This document shows positions 18,149 to 28,369 of a DNA stretch of 64,000 nt, piece after piece. Under the pieces are notes generated by a model. That model searched no databases. It had not been told where the DNA came from and worked only from the letters and a program-made list of their open reading frames with translations. Source of the DNA: Pseudomonas cichorii (GTDB lineage Bacteria; Pseudomonadota; Gammaproteobacteria; Pseudomonadales; Pseudomonadaceae); contig NZ_CP074349.1 of the NCBI RefSeq assembly GCF_018343775.1, forward strand, positions 3,586,001 through 3,650,000, in the 5' to 3' direction. A program made the position numbers and the translations under genes. Positions within the stretch are counted from its first letter, which is position 1. Every line of letters begins with the position of its first letter.

Positions 18149-18457
18149 TCAGCCGAGGGTTATCAGCCCCTGACGGGCAATGCGCGTCAGGTCGCGGATG
18201 ACCTGCTCGACGTTATCGGCATCCGGTGTCTGGATCACCGCCAGGTCGAACTGGTCATTGGCGTAATGAGCCAGCGATTGAGTCGTATCGGCAAACTGAA
18301 TGAGAAAGGCGCAGGAGCCGCCGCGACGTCGAGGCCAGCCATCCAGATAACGCAACAGCGTCGGCTGATGGGAACCGCCCAACAGGATTTTCGGATTCTT
18401 GCGCGACAGCACAGTGGTGATCGGGGACAGGCGAGCGAGGGGGCGCAGGTTGTTCAT
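18149..18457 (-). CDS. Small conserved Pseudomonas protein (DUF6231-like)
   Basis: This 102-residue protein contains a methyltransferase-like pattern without a catalytic core: DLAVIQTPDADNVEQVIRDL near residues 70-89, and a WPRRRGG patch near residue 43. The frame remains open upstream to 18598, but the ATG at 18457 starts the conserved portion. I recall similar orphan proteins in Pseudomonas listed under a domain of unknown function; that assignment is tentative. No partner gene is evident. Confidence 0.6.
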   Translation of the reverse strand: MNNLRPLARLSPITTVLSRKNPKILLGGSHQPTLLRYLDGWPRRRGGSCAFLIQFADTTQSLAHYANDQFDLAVIQTPDADNVEQVIRDLTRIARQGLITLG

Positions 18458-18640
18458 GGTGTCTTTTCTCAGCCTCGGATGGTCCGCTGGGCAGCGGTGG
18501 GAGGCAACACCGAACCAACGTTTTAGCGGTATTTCGACAAGGTCCGAGCCTTGCCTGGCGCCCCGCAAGTAGTTGTTAAATCGGCGCCTGATCAGCATCC
18601 TAGAGAAGCCGCTGGTTAATTGTCAAATGCCATCAACCAG

Positions 18641-18670
18641 AAAGGCCCGCCTTTCACAAGACGAGCCTTT
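18641..18670 (-). terminator. DoxX gene terminator
   Basis: On the minus strand AGGCTCGTCTT, loop GTGA and AAGGCGGGCCT make an 11-bp stem with two G-U pairs, followed by TTCTGGTT. Confidence 0.7.
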
Positions 18671-18691
18671 CCTGATGCCCATGCCGCTTTA

Positions 18692-19126
18692 TTAGTTGGC
18701 GATGGCGCGGTCCACCGAGAGTTTGCCTGCACCTTCGATCAGAATCGCGATGGCGCCACCCAGCAAGGCCAGGGCGAACTCATAGCCGTTGTTGGCCATG
18801 AACAGCCCGTTGCCGATGTGCACCGAGAAAATCGCCACCAGCAACAATACCGCCAGGCCCAAGGCAGCCGGGCGAGCCAGCAGGCCGATCAGCACGGCCA
18901 GACCACCAAAGAACTCGACACTGCCCGACAGCAGCGCCATCAGGTAACCCGGATTCAGGCCCTGACTGGCCATGAACTGCGCCGTACCTTCCAGGCCATA
19001 ACCGCCAAACGCACCGAACAGCTTCTGGCTGCCGTGAGCGATGAAGATGATGCCGACGATGATGCGCAATACAGTCAGGCCATAGCCAGCGCGAGTGGAG
19101 AGTACCGATTTGATGGTTGCGTTCAT
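18692..19126 (-). CDS. DoxX family membrane protein
   Basis: This 144-residue inner-membrane protein has four predicted hydrophobic helices and the family hallmark VGIIFIAHGSQKLFGAFGG near residues 27-45. DoxX/YphA-like proteins are widespread; some bacterial members are linked to redox or thiol stress, and no specific activity is assigned here. It is followed by a hairpin terminator and appears monocistronic. Confidence 0.88.
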   Translation of the reverse strand: MNATIKSVLSTRAGYGLTVLRIIVGIIFIAHGSQKLFGAFGGYGLEGTAQFMASQGLNPGYLMALLSGSVEFFGGLAVLIGLLARPAALGLAVLLLVAIFSVHIGNGLFMANNGYEFALALLGGAIAILIEGAGKLSVDRAIAN

Positions 19127-19230
19127 GGTGAGTTGTTCCGTTACTGATTAAGTGGGAGTGGCGCCATCATAATCAAATCAACCAATATGAAAACCGCAAA
19201 AACCTCAGCATAACAATCGAATAATTCGAT

Positions 19231-20658
19231 TTATCTTCTGATGACAGACTTTTCAGACGTCTCCTTCTCCAGCGCACCACGCTCGCGATCAAACGCCAGG
19301 TAGTACTTGTTCACGCTGTTCACGAAGCTGACGACGTTGGCACTGCCCTGCTCCATGGCAATACGTTCGGTCTGGAAGAACCACTGATTGGGGTTGAGGC
19401 CGCGACGGCGTGCCTCGTCGCGCATACCTTGTACCCGCTCCGGCCCGAGGTTGTAGGCCGCCAGCACAAAAGCCATGCGCTCGCGCTCGTTGACCCTGGG
19501 GCTGGCGAAGTACTTGCTGCGGATCAGCGCCATGTAACGGGCACCGGCCTGCACATTCTTGTCGGCAGTCTGGATATCGGAAACACCAACCCGCTTTGCC
19601 GCCGACGGCGTGATCTGCAGCAAGCCCGTCGCCCCGCCGCTGCCCTTGGCCGTCGGGTCCAGTTTCGATTCCTTGAACGCCAGTGCTGCCAGATCCAGCC
19701 AGTCCATGTCCTGGGCGTCGGCATGGCGTTGCAGCATAGGCCGCAGTTTTTCCAGGCGCTGAAGGTTGGTGCGCACCAGAGGGTTGTTGACCCGATAGGT
19801 GTTCTTGTAGGCCTTTTCGAAAGCCAGGTCCTGATTGGCGGGAGGCTTATAGGCCTTGAGGAAGTCATCGATACTGGCGCGCAAGCGGGTGGCGTCCTGG
19901 CGCACGAACCAACTGATGTCGTCGTGGGTGCGCAACGTGAGGCTGCGGTCCAGACGCAGCTTGGGCATGACTCTGGCCCAGCGCTCGGCAATGGGTTGCT
20001 CCACCAGCGTCAGGGGATAGATGCCCGCCTGAACCATTTCCAGCACGTCTTCCACGGCAAGGCTGGGGTCGACCCACTCGATCCGTACCGGTGCCAGTTT
20101 GCGCAATGCCAGTTGCTGATTGACCTGATGCAGCGCTTCATCCGCCATGCTGCCAGCGGGCAGGCTCAGGGTGCGCCCTGAAAGCTGATCGACATTCTTG
20201 AAGCTGCGCCCGCCCCTGACACCCACCAGAATCAGCGGCACGTCACGGATGATCGGCTCGCCTGCATTGATCCCCTTGGCGTTGGCGGTATCGAGCAACT
20301 CACCGGGCGCCACCAGATCACCCTCGCCGCGCTGCAGGGCGGCAAGCAACTGATTCTTGGCTTTGGGGATGATCTTGAAGGTCACTTTCTGGCCGTTGCG
20401 GGCATGACCATTGAGGTATTGTTCGAAGGCTTGCAGGCGCTGATATTCGATGCCGATTTCCTGCCCCTTGACGTCACCGGAGCTGTTGCGGCTCTGATTG
20501 ACCAGCACCCGCAACACCTTGCTGCTGCGAATAGCTTCCAGGTCCCGGACCTGAGTCTTGTGCTGCGCAGCCTCCGGCCCCACCTGACGGGCAGCCGCGG
20601 GCAAAGGCGACAGCGCCACAAGGCAAGCGATGGGCAAAAGCAGGGCTCGAACGGTCAT
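19231..20658 (-). CDS. MltF-like membrane-bound lytic murein transglycosylase
   Basis: This 475-residue protein has a signal peptide (cleavage near AAA-RQ, residue 23), a solute-binding-type domain (about 40-270, with VLRVLVNQS and GRTLSLPAGSM) and an SLT lysozyme-like domain (about 290-440) with the catalytic Glu in FKESKLDP near residue 330, followed by GATGLLQITP and AAYNLGPERV. It cleaves peptidoglycan to anhydromuropeptides. The N-terminal module is known in MltF to regulate the enzyme on binding muropeptides. Pseudomonads carry more than one MltF paralogue; this one resembles the copy near tgpA (MltF2 in P. aeruginosa). Confidence 0.9.
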   Translation of the reverse strand: MTVRALLLPIACLVALSPLPAAARQVGPEAAQHKTQVRDLEAIRSSKVLRVLVNQSRNSSGDVKGQEIGIEYQRLQAFEQYLNGHARNGQKVTFKIIPKAKNQLLAALQRGEGDLVAPGELLDTANAKGINAGEPIIRDVPLILVGVRGGRSFKNVDQLSGRTLSLPAGSMADEALHQVNQQLALRKLAPVRIEWVDPSLAVEDVLEMVQAGIYPLTLVEQPIAERWARVMPKLRLDRSLTLRTHDDISWFVRQDATRLRASIDDFLKAYKPPANQDLAFEKAYKNTYRVNNPLVRTNLQRLEKLRPMLQRHADAQDMDWLDLAALAFKESKLDPTAKGSGGATGLLQITPSAAKRVGVSDIQTADKNVQAGARYMALIRSKYFASPRVNERERMAFVLAAYNLGPERVQGMRDEARRRGLNPNQWFFQTERIAMEQGSANVVSFVNSVNKYYLAFDRERGALEKETSEKSVIRR

Positions 20659-20823
20659 TCACGCTCCGGGGAAACGTCAGAAAAGACAGAAAAAAGGATT
20701 ACTCAGGGACGCGTCACACACAAAACCGTTAAATCTTCAGGTTTAACCTGCTGAATACATTGCATTTTCTTGTTATTACCGAAGCTCTGATATCCTCGGC
20801 AGCCTTCGGCTGGAGGTAGCACC

Positions 20824-21648
20824 ATGCAACTCATCGACATCGGCGTCAATCTCACCAACGCAAGCTTCGACTCGCAGCGACAGGCGGTACTCGACCGGGC
20901 CTATGCCGCCGGCGTGTCACAACTGGTCGTCACCGGCACCAGTGTCGAGGGCAGCGAACAGGCTCTGGAGCTCTGCCATGAACTGGATGAAAGCGCTCTG
21001 CGACTGTTCTCCACGGCAGGTATTCACCCCCATTCAGCAAGCGATTGGACACAGGACACCGAACAAAAGTTGCGGGCTCTGCTCAGGGAATCCCGCGTGC
21101 GGGCAGTCGGTGAATGCGGGCTGGATTTCAACCGGGATTTCTCGCCCCGTCCCCAGCAGGAAAAGGTGCTTGAAGCTCATCTGGCACTGGCTGTGGAGTT
21201 GCAACTGCCGGTATTCCTGCATGAGCGCGATGCCAGCCAGCGCCTGCTGGACATCCTGCGCGACTACCGCGATCGCCTGCCAGCCGCCGTGGTGCACTGC
21301 TTTACCGGGGAGCAGAAGGCACTGTTCAGTTACCTGGATATAGACCTGCATATCGGCATTACTGGCTGGATCTGCGACGAACGTCGGGGCACCCATTTGC
21401 ACCCGCTGGTCCACAACATCCCTCGTGGCCGCCTGATGCTGGAAAGCGATGCGCCTTATCTCCTGCCGCGCAGCCTGCGGCCCAAGCCGAAAAACGGTCG
21501 CAACGAACCGGCGTATCTGCCCGAGGTCCTGCGTGAAGTGGCCTTGCATCGCAACGAAAGCCAGGCCGACCTTGCCAGCCATACCACAGCCTGCGCCCGT
21601 GTTTTCTTTGGTTTGCCGGATTTCGTGGAGCCAGCCGGGGAAATGTGA
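20824..21648 (+). CDS. tatD: TatD-family metal-dependent DNase
   Basis: This 274-residue TIM-barrel hydrolase is very close to true TatD: it begins [10 protein letters not shown], then [44 protein letters not shown] and [10 protein letters not shown], which together supply the metal ligands. TatD is a 3'-5' exonuclease acting on single-stranded DNA or RNA, with a role in repair of oxidative damage. It starts with a GGAGG ribosome site eight bases ahead. Despite the name it is not needed for Tat export. Confidence 0.93.
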   Translation: MQLIDIGVNLTNASFDSQRQAVLDRAYAAGVSQLVVTGTSVEGSEQALELCHELDESALRLFSTAGIHPHSASDWTQDTEQKLRALLRESRVRAVGECGLDFNRDFSPRPQQEKVLEAHLALAVELQLPVFLHERDASQRLLDILRDYRDRLPAAVVHCFTGEQKALFSYLDIDLHIGITGWICDERRGTHLHPLVHNIPRGRLMLESDAPYLLPRSLRPKPKNGRNEPAYLPEVLREVALHRNESQADLASHTTACARVFFGLPDFVEPAGEM

Positions 21649-21746
21649 CGTTACCTTGACCCGTATCAACTGTTTGTTTAATGGCTGAGGCATCGTGATG
21701 GCACCTTGCTGCACATCTCTAACGATCAACCAAAAGAAGACCACTC

Positions 21747-23222
21747 ATGGGCTCATTGCTTAGCAACCTCTCACTGAAGTACAAGTTCTGGGCCGTCAAC
21801 GCGGTCGCATTCATCACGACCCTGCTGCTGGTGGTTTACGCCGTGGAGCTGGAGCAACAGGCCCGCCAGGAAACCGCACGAGACGCCGCCCAGGCACAGG
21901 CGCGCCTGATCGCCGCATGGCCCGCCACGCAACCCTTGCCCGCCTCGGCCAATATCCTGACCTACGCACAGGGCCAGACGCCGAGCCTGAACAGCCAGCC
22001 TCTGCCACAACTGAGCAATGCCACGGACTGGGTTGCCCTGGATAAACAGGCGGGTGATCAGTCTCTGGTCGGCGCGCAGGTCGTCAGCCGCACCGATGGA
22101 CAGCGCGTTGCCGTACTGGCCCTGGCCCCCTCATCCTTGCAGGTGCTTGAGGATCGCTTCGCCAATTACGCCGTAGCCGTATTCGTGCTGATGATCGCGA
22201 TGCTCTGCGCCTCGCAATTGCTGATCCGCTTCATCCTCACCCAGCTCAACGCCCTCAAGGATGTGATGCTGCATGTCGAGAAAAGCGGCGATCTGTCTGC
22301 CCGGGTTCCCAACGGCAGCGATGATGAAGTCGGGCAGATGGCCAAGGCGTTCAATGCCATGCAGGCGGGCTACCAGCGGGTGGTCAACACCGTATCGCAA
22401 ACCGCTACCCGCCTGGATGAAGGCGCAGCTCACCTGGCCTCGGGCATGAAGGATGTACGCCACGGCATGCTCGGCCAGCAAAGCGAAACCGATCAGGTCG
22501 CTACGGCAATCAACGAAATGACAGCCACTGTCCACCATATTGCCCAGCACGCCAGCACCACACGGGATCAGTCCCAGACTGCTGACAATCTTGCAGGCAG
22601 CGGCAAGACCGTGGTCGACCGGGTACAGGTTTCCATTGCCGGGCTTTCCAGCGGCGTGCAGCAGACTGCGCAGATGATCCAGCGCCTTGCCGAAGACAGT
22701 CAGAAGATTAACGGCGTGGTCAACGTGATCCACAGCATTGCCGAACAGACCAACCTGCTGGCCCTCAACGCAGCCATCGAAGCGGCACGCGCCGGGGAAA
22801 TGGGTCGTGGTTTCGCCGTAGTTGCCGACGAAGTCCGCAATCTGGCCAAACGGGTGCAGACGTCCACCGATGAAATCACCGGGATGGTGTCAGCACTGCA
22901 AGCCGGAACCCGCGATGCCGTGGACTTCATGCAGGACAGCTCCTACAAGGCCGATGAGTGCGTGCAACAGGCCCAGGAAGCCGGTGAAGCGCTGGCGGCC
23001 ATTGCCGGTGCCGTGGCGCAGATGCGTGAAAGCAATACCCAGATCGCCGTGGCAGCCCAGCAACAAAGTCAGGTGGCCGAAGAAATGAACCGCGCCGTGG
23101 TCAGCATTCGCGATGTCACCGAGCGCACCGTAACCCAGACCGTGGACTCGGCTTCCACCAGTGATGATCTGGCCACGCTGGCCGGCGAACTGAGCAAAGC
23201 CATCGGCCAACTCAAGCTGTAA
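21747..23222 (+). CDS. Methyl-accepting chemotaxis protein with short periplasmic domain
   Basis: This 491-residue chemoreceptor has transmembrane helices near residues 14-30 and 150-172 enclosing a compact periplasmic domain of about 120 residues, a HAMP domain (about 173-226) and a signalling domain with the tip [20 protein letters not shown]. The ligand is unknown. It begins about 100 bases after tatD. The downstream stem-loop suggests that it ends its own transcript. Confidence 0.9.
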   Translation: MGSLLSNLSLKYKFWAVNAVAFITTLLLVVYAVELEQQARQETARDAAQAQARLIAAWPATQPLPASANILTYAQGQTPSLNSQPLPQLSNATDWVALDKQAGDQSLVGAQVVSRTDGQRVAVLALAPSSLQVLEDRFANYAVAVFVLMIAMLCASQLLIRFILTQLNALKDVMLHVEKSGDLSARVPNGSDDEVGQMAKAFNAMQAGYQRVVNTVSQTATRLDEGAAHLASGMKDVRHGMLGQQSETDQVATAINEMTATVHHIAQHASTTRDQSQTADNLAGSGKTVVDRVQVSIAGLSSGVQQTAQMIQRLAEDSQKINGVVNVIHSIAEQTNLLALNAAIEAARAGEMGRGFAVVADEVRNLAKRVQTSTDEITGMVSALQAGTRDAVDFMQDSSYKADECVQQAQEAGEALAAIAGAVAQMRESNTQIAVAAQQQSQVAEEMNRAVVSIRDVTERTVTQTVDSASTSDDLATLAGELSKAIGQLKL

Positions 23223-23243
23223 AGGCCTATCGCACCGATAGTC

Positions 23244-23276
23244 AGGCTTGGCTCGCGGACAAACGGAGCCAGGCCT
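23244..23276 (+). terminator. Hairpin after the second chemoreceptor
   Basis: AGGCTTGGCTC and GAGCCAGGCCT form an 11-bp stem with one G-U pair and an 11-base loop; the T-tract is short. Confidence 0.6.
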
Positions 23277-23318
23277 ATTCTTCAGGACATTGAAACAGGT
23301 TTTGAAGAGGACAGCAGT

Positions 23319-23693
23319 ATGGGCAAGCGACTTCCCAATCTCCCCACTTGGCAATGGCGCGGCTATGCCGACAACCATCAGCACCCGGCCAATCTTGTCC
23401 TGCACCTGATTGCCGTGCCGCTGTTTATCCTTGCTGCTCTGCTGTTGCTCGACGGGATCTTCTCCCTGAGCTTTTCCTCGATTGCGATTGGCATCATCGG
23501 CCTGATCGCCGCCCTGGGTTTTCAGCGGCACGGCCACTCTCTGGAAGCACAGACACCAGAGCCCTTCAGCGACAGGAGCGATGCGGTAAAACGTCTGCTG
23601 ACCGAGCAGTTCGTGACCTTTCCACGCTTTCTGTTAAGTGGCGCGTGGTGGCGGGCCTGGAAGCAGAGGCATCACCAGAGGCATCACCGATGA
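23319..23693 (+). CDS. Small membrane protein resembling Mpo1/DUF962
   Basis: This 124-residue protein has two adjacent hydrophobic segments (about 24-45 and 47-66) preceded by WRGYADNHQHPANLVLHLIA. The spacing of His, Asn and His resembles the metal-binding motif of the Mpo1-like family (DUF962), which in yeast carries out alpha-oxidation of 2-hydroxy fatty acids. The match is by motif only. The C-terminus is basic and His-rich (HHQRHHR). It is convergent with the thioesterase gene. Confidence 0.6.
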   Translation: MGKRLPNLPTWQWRGYADNHQHPANLVLHLIAVPLFILAALLLLDGIFSLSFSSIAIGIIGLIAALGFQRHGHSLEAQTPEPFSDRSDAVKRLLTEQFVTFPRFLLSGAWWRAWKQRHHQRHHR

Positions 23694-23719
23694 TAAAGAG
23701 ACACTGCCGATAAGACGGC

Positions 23720-24517
23720 TTAACCGAAAACCGTGACCGTCTGCCTGCTGATCGCCACCAGTTGTCCATCAGGTGCCCACAGCATGGCAGCGGTATGCCC
23801 ATAACCATCGCGGGCATGTTCGATCACGGCGCGGTAGCTGCACCAGTCAAGCGTATTCAAGGCGGGTTGCGGCTGCACGAACTCGATGGTCCAGGTCAAT
23901 GAACTGCCGGGAGTGGGTTTGCTCAAATGTGGCAAAAGCGCAGGTGGCCAGGTATCGACCATCGCCAGAATATGCGCTTCAGTGAGTGACTGAGGCTCTA
24001 CCTCATCGCGAAAACGCACATAACCGCCAATGGCAAGTGACGGGGTATTGCTGAACGGCAGACCACCCAGCGCCCAGCGCATTTCCATGAAACGCATGTA
24101 TTCGGGCATCACGCCGCTGATAAAAGGCAATGCCGGGCAATGTTCCAGCGCTTTGAGCTCGGGAGCCGTATCAGCCGCGACCGCAACTACCGACTCACGC
24201 GCCGCGCCAAAACTGCCCTGCATCAGGGTCATCACCTGCCCGTTCTGTATCGCTCGCCCCAGCACCTGACTGACCGCCTTGCCCTCGCGCAGGATGTCGA
24301 CCTCAAAGGAGATCGGCACGCCTGGCTCGGCTGGCCCGACAAAGGTGATCGCCAGGGAACGCACCGGTCTGTCCTGGGGCACACGAGCGCGCATGGCCTC
24401 GTATTGCAAGGCCGCCATCAGGCCGCCAAAGCAGGCGCGCCCCTGTGACCACAGAGCCGGGATGGTGACAGACTGGGGGTTGTCGCGCACCGCGTTGAGC
24501 AGATCGGAAAAAGTCAT
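23720..24517 (-). CDS. Acyl-CoA thioesterase, double-hotdog (TesB-like)
   Basis: This 265-residue protein fits the double-hotdog TesB-like family: the N-terminal hotdog carries the helix region ACFGGLMAALQYEAM and the C-terminal one SSLTWTIEFVQPQP with a downstream YRAVIEHARDGYGHTAAMLWAPDGQLVAISRQTVTV-type ending. These enzymes hydrolyse acyl-CoA thioesters in the cytoplasm. The substrate is unknown. It is monocistronic. Confidence 0.85.
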   Translation of the reverse strand: MTFSDLLNAVRDNPQSVTIPALWSQGRACFGGLMAALQYEAMRARVPQDRPVRSLAITFVGPAEPGVPISFEVDILREGKAVSQVLGRAIQNGQVMTLMQGSFGAARESVVAVAADTAPELKALEHCPALPFISGVMPEYMRFMEMRWALGGLPFSNTPSLAIGGYVRFRDEVEPQSLTEAHILAMVDTWPPALLPHLSKPTPGSSLTWTIEFVQPQPALNTLDWCSYRAVIEHARDGYGHTAAMLWAPDGQLVAISRQTVTVFG

Positions 24518-24629
24518 GGGAACCTTGGCGTAGGAAAAAGCTGACAGCCGTCATATTAACGACCCCGCCACCTACTGACAGACGCCGTATCGGCCATATT
24601 TGCGGCCTGAATGACTTGAGCCCCCGTAA

Positions 24630-25391
24630 TCAGAAACAATCCCTGGCCAATCGCTCCAGTGCAATTTCGGCCTTGCGCTCGGCCCGCACGATACCAATCT
24701 GCCAGCCCGCAATGCAGGGCGCCAGATCCGCTTCCTTGCCAGCCTGCGCCAACCACTGCAAATGATCGTGCCAGTTGCCCAGTTCGCTCTGGGCGGCCTT
24801 GAGCCTGGCCTGAAGCTTTTTAGGCTGATGACTGAGTTGCGGGTAAGCCTCGGCGGCATAGCGCACACGCTTGATAAGCAAACGCAGGTCGTGTCGATCA
24901 TGACCCGGATCAGCCATGGCCACCCGCAGCTTCTGCCACTGTTTGTCCATGCGCTTTTCAATGACCTTGCGCAGATCACCCAACCCGCCCTGGCGTTCCT
25001 GCATGCGCAGCATGGCCGGAAACTGATCGAGCAAGGCGAGTAACTTGAGCAACTCAGCAGACCTCGCCACTTTCGGGCAGGCCTTGTCCAGGTACTCGTG
25101 ACGCTTGTCCGCCGCTTCGTGCAGGCCTTTTTTGGCGAGAAACCCGGCAAGTACCTGCATGTCTCGCAAAGGCGTCGTCAACTGGCCAAGGGCCTTGGCG
25201 GCGTCTTCCAGCGGCCCGGCGCCCGGCAGCTCGCGCAATGGACGCAACACGCTGCGCAGACGACGAACCGTGGTGCGCAAGTCATGCAGCGCTTCACTGT
25301 CGGTGGATACCGCCACACGTGCCTGACAGGCAATCAACTTGACGTCCAGCGCAATGATTTCGGCGATCAGATGGTTCACCATCGACGACAT
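24630..25391 (-). CDS. CHAD-domain protein
   Basis: This 253-residue, helical and very basic protein is a stand-alone CHAD domain. It shows the repeated conserved elements HDLRTTVRRLRSVLRPLR (near residues 38-55) and HDLRLLIKRVRYAAEAYP (near 170-187), whose His and Arg/Lys residues bind polyphosphate in this family. It may bind polyphosphate granules. The ATG at 25391 has AGGA seven bases upstream; an alternative GTG lies at 25397. It follows tgpA on the same strand with a short gap and may be cotranscribed. Confidence 0.85.
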   Translation of the reverse strand: MSSMVNHLIAEIIALDVKLIACQARVAVSTDSEALHDLRTTVRRLRSVLRPLRELPGAGPLEDAAKALGQLTTPLRDMQVLAGFLAKKGLHEAADKRHEYLDKACPKVARSAELLKLLALLDQFPAMLRMQERQGGLGDLRKVIEKRMDKQWQKLRVAMADPGHDRHDLRLLIKRVRYAAEAYPQLSHQPKKLQARLKAAQSELGNWHDHLQWLAQAGKEADLAPCIAGWQIGIVRAERKAEIALERLARDCF

Positions 25392-25415
25392 GCACACATC
25401 CTCTGAAAAAACGGT

Positions 25416-27416
25416 TTATGAATGACTGTCCTTCAAGGGCGCCAGGCGCCATGGCAAACGACGGCGCAACGCTTTGAGGCAGCGGCGCAACTCGCTCACC
25501 GAAGCGCCACTTGCGCCATAGCGCTGAGCCTGAAACTCCTGAACAAAGGCTTCGATGACATCGGCATGGCGCGGAAAAAAAAGCACGGCGCGACTGCAAA
25601 AGGCTTCGGCACCCTCACCCGGCACGCGCCGCAGCCCATGCCGCGCCAGCAGACGCTCGAAGGCCATGAACAGGCGAAGCTGCGAATCACTTTCCCGCTG
25701 CCAGGGTTTGAACAGCCACAAGGCTATCAGTGCCAGAACGCTCAGGACACCCCCCACGAAAACCGGCACCTGAAAACCCGAGAACCAGCGGCCCAGCACC
25801 TGCAACTGCTGCTGGCCCTGATAGCCCAGCACCCAGCGTTGCCAGCCGTAGTTGAGGCTGTCCCAGCTCAGGCGCAGCGAATTGAGCCAGGCAACGTCCC
25901 GGTAACGCAACGCCGACATGGGTGAGTCCTGGAGGAATGCTTCATCGGCAGCCAATGCCTGCTCCAGGCCCTGCTCGATACGCTCGGGCGCCACGGCAGC
26001 AGTCGGGTCGACACTGCGCCAGCCAACGTCCGGCTGCCAGTATTCGACCCAGGCGTGGGCATCGAACTGGCGCACGGTCAGGTACTGGCCGTCCGGATTC
26101 AACTCACCGCCCTGATAACCCGCCACCACACGCGCCGGAATCCCTGCCGCCCGCAACACAAACGTCATGGCTCCGGCGTAATGGCCACAGAAACCCTGCC
26201 TGCTGACAAACAGGAAATCATCGATGCTGTCGATCCCGAGCGTCGTGGGCTTGAGGGTGTAATGAAACGGCTGCTCACGAAAATACCGCTGCATGGCTTC
26301 CACCAGCGCATCGGGTTTTGGGTAGCGGCGCAACAAGTCCCTGGCCCATTGCCGGGCTTGTTCATTCCCCTTGGCAGGCAATTGCAGGTCCTGGCGCTGA
26401 ATGTTTTCGGTCAGTTGCGCATCACGAACCGCCTGTGGCCATGAGGTCACGGCGAACATCATGGACTGATCGACAGGCCGCCTGCGCTGCAAACGGAAAT
26501 CGCTCATCTGGCGCACCTCGGCCAGGGTCGTTTCGCCAACATCGAGAATCGGCAGCCACGGACGCCCACTGGGTTCCATGACAATGCTGTAGGCGATTGC
26601 ATCCCCGCGTTTTTGCCACTGCGGCACCTGCACCGTCTGGGCGCGCAACGATTGCGACCAGCGACGACCATCGAACTGCTCAAGGGTCAGGCTGCGCCAG
26701 TACAACTGATTACGCGCCGGCACAGCCCCCTCGAAACTGGCGCGAAACACCAGGGCTGGCGATTTGCTCAATTCCGTCAGGTCACCCGGCGACATGCTGT
26801 CGGACAGGCCGGTCACGCCCTTGTTGCTCGGCTGCGGCAGCGCCCATAACGGATCGAGACGCGGAAAGAACAGAAACAGCAGCAACATCAGCGGCACGGC
26901 CTGGGCTATAAGTTTGAAACTCAGTTTCAGGCTGTTGACGGGCTTGCTGGCCAGATCCGATTGTTGCAGGCCGATCAGCGATGCCAGCAAGGCGGCAATG
27001 GGCAACAGGCTCAATAGCGCCCAGAGCAGGTTGTCCTCGAACAGATAACCCACTACCACGCAAAAGAATCCCAAAAAAATCAGCACCAACGCATCGCGCC
27101 GGGTCTGCATCTCCAGCATCTTGAGCACAAAGGCGGCAATCAGCAACGCGGCCCCGGCATCAAGCCCCACCAGACTGCCCCGCGCCAGGTACACACCACC
27201 AGCCGTCCCCACCAACAGGCCTGACTTGACCCAGTTGCCCGGCATGCGGGCCCGCATGCGCATGACTTGCACACGCCAGGTCATGCACCCCAGCCACAGC
27301 AGGATGATGGATACCGGCAGATGGGTGATGAACGGCAGGATGACCAGAGCCTGGGCCAGTAACAGCCAGATCAGGCCTGGACGCGGAACGGGTTGTCCGA
27401 GGCTGACGTTGTTCAT
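25416..27416 (-). CDS. tgpA: TgpA, membrane transglutaminase-like protein
   Basis: This 666-residue protein has about five N-terminal helices (roughly 10-180), a large periplasmic transglutaminase-like domain and a C-terminal helix near 555-575 followed by a cytoplasmic tail with a DUF4129-like region. The papain-type triad is seen as Cys in RQGFCGHYAGAM (near residue 410), His in FDAHAWVEYW (near 453) and Asp in SVDPTAA (near 468). TgpA is an essential gene in P. aeruginosa with periplasmic transglutaminase activity. Its ATG overlaps the DUF58 stop codon (ATGA), so the moxR-DUF58-tgpA genes form one operon. Confidence 0.92.
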   Translation of the reverse strand: MNNVSLGQPVPRPGLIWLLLAQALVILPFITHLPVSIILLWLGCMTWRVQVMRMRARMPGNWVKSGLLVGTAGGVYLARGSLVGLDAGAALLIAAFVLKMLEMQTRRDALVLIFLGFFCVVVGYLFEDNLLWALLSLLPIAALLASLIGLQQSDLASKPVNSLKLSFKLIAQAVPLMLLLFLFFPRLDPLWALPQPSNKGVTGLSDSMSPGDLTELSKSPALVFRASFEGAVPARNQLYWRSLTLEQFDGRRWSQSLRAQTVQVPQWQKRGDAIAYSIVMEPSGRPWLPILDVGETTLAEVRQMSDFRLQRRRPVDQSMMFAVTSWPQAVRDAQLTENIQRQDLQLPAKGNEQARQWARDLLRRYPKPDALVEAMQRYFREQPFHYTLKPTTLGIDSIDDFLFVSRQGFCGHYAGAMTFVLRAAGIPARVVAGYQGGELNPDGQYLTVRQFDAHAWVEYWQPDVGWRSVDPTAAVAPERIEQGLEQALAADEAFLQDSPMSALRYRDVAWLNSLRLSWDSLNYGWQRWVLGYQGQQQLQVLGRWFSGFQVPVFVGGVLSVLALIALWLFKPWQRESDSQLRLFMAFERLLARHGLRRVPGEGAEAFCSRAVLFFPRHADVIEAFVQEFQAQRYGASGASVSELRRCLKALRRRLPWRLAPLKDSHS

Positions 27417-28369
27417 GAGCGATTGCCGAACAGTGCCAGCTGGCGCAGGCAGGTTTCGCGATGAGCATCGCTGCTGTCCACCGCCGACAGGAAACCCGGC
27501 AAACGCAAGGCAAAGGGCTGCTGACGCTGTGACAGTTCCAACACCCAGTAACACAGACGCGACAAACGCTCCTCGATGTCGCCCCCCAACGCCATGAAAT
27601 CCAGGCACAGCTCATGGCCGCTCAAATCAGTGAAGTCCTTGACCAGCAGGCCCTGGCCTCGGGAATACGCCTTCCAGTGCAGGCGTCGGCGGTTATCGCC
27701 GGGCTGATAGCTGCGCAATCCCTGATAATCATCAACCCCCGCGCCCTGAGTCGCCTGGCCATCGTCCTGGGCATGAGGCTGCACGCCCTGAAGCAGCGGC
27801 ATCGCACCGGCTATCGGACGGGGATAAATCAATACGGTCTGCTCCAGATCCAGCCAGCTCCAGGCCCGGAAAATCCCCAGGGGAAACACGCTCTCGACAC
27901 GCAATCGGGGAGCGCGCAGCCAGCCACGGGTTTCGGCGGGCAGTGTCAGCTCCACCTCCGTCAAGCCTTCGGCAGTCACATCGCCAGGCTGCAGTGCTTG
28001 CGCATTCCAGCCAAGCCCGAGGGCCTGATGGGCATGGCCGGCACTTTCCAGTCGCAGGCGCAACTGCACCGGCTCACCGACAAACACCGAACGCGCCAGA
28101 CCGGCACTGAGCACCAGCCCGCCAAGATTGCGGTAGGTATGCAGGATGGCCAGTATCCCCACCGACAACAGCAGAAAGGTCAAGCCATAAGCCAGGCTGT
28201 TCTGGTAATTGATGGAAACCAGCAGCATCAGGAACACCACAAGCACGAACGTCGCGCCGGTACGGGTCGGCAGGATGAAAATACGCCGATGATCCAGCTT
28301 GATTCGCGCCGCCGGGGGAATCCGTCGCCCCAGCCAGCGCTGCCAGAGCGGTTTGAGCTGTTGGATCAA
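27413..28369 (-). CDS. DUF58 domain protein of the MoxR-TgpA operon
   Basis: This 318-residue protein has two N-terminal hydrophobic helices (about residues 32-75) and the DUF58 core GDDY...YQPGDNRRRLHWKAYSRG ... LLVKDF (residues about 205-235). DUF58 proteins commonly accompany MoxR ATPases and carry a von Willebrand A-like fold. It overlaps both neighbours by four bases (ATGA), consistent with strict cotranslation. Confidence 0.88.
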   Translation of the reverse strand: MIQQLKPLWQRWLGRRIPPAARIKLDHRRIFILPTRTGATFVLVVFLMLLVSINYQNSLAYGLTFLLLSVGILAILHTYRNLGGLVLSAGLARSVFVGEPVQLRLRLESAGHAHQALGLGWNAQALQPGDVTAEGLTEVELTLPAETRGWLRAPRLRVESVFPLGIFRAWSWLDLEQTVLIYPRPIAGAMPLLQGVQPHAQDDGQATQGAGVDDYQGLRSYQPGDNRRRLHWKAYSRGQGLLVKDFTDLSGHELCLDFMALGGDIEERLSRLCYWVLELSQRQQPFALRLPGFLSAVDSSDAHRETCLRQLALFGNRS

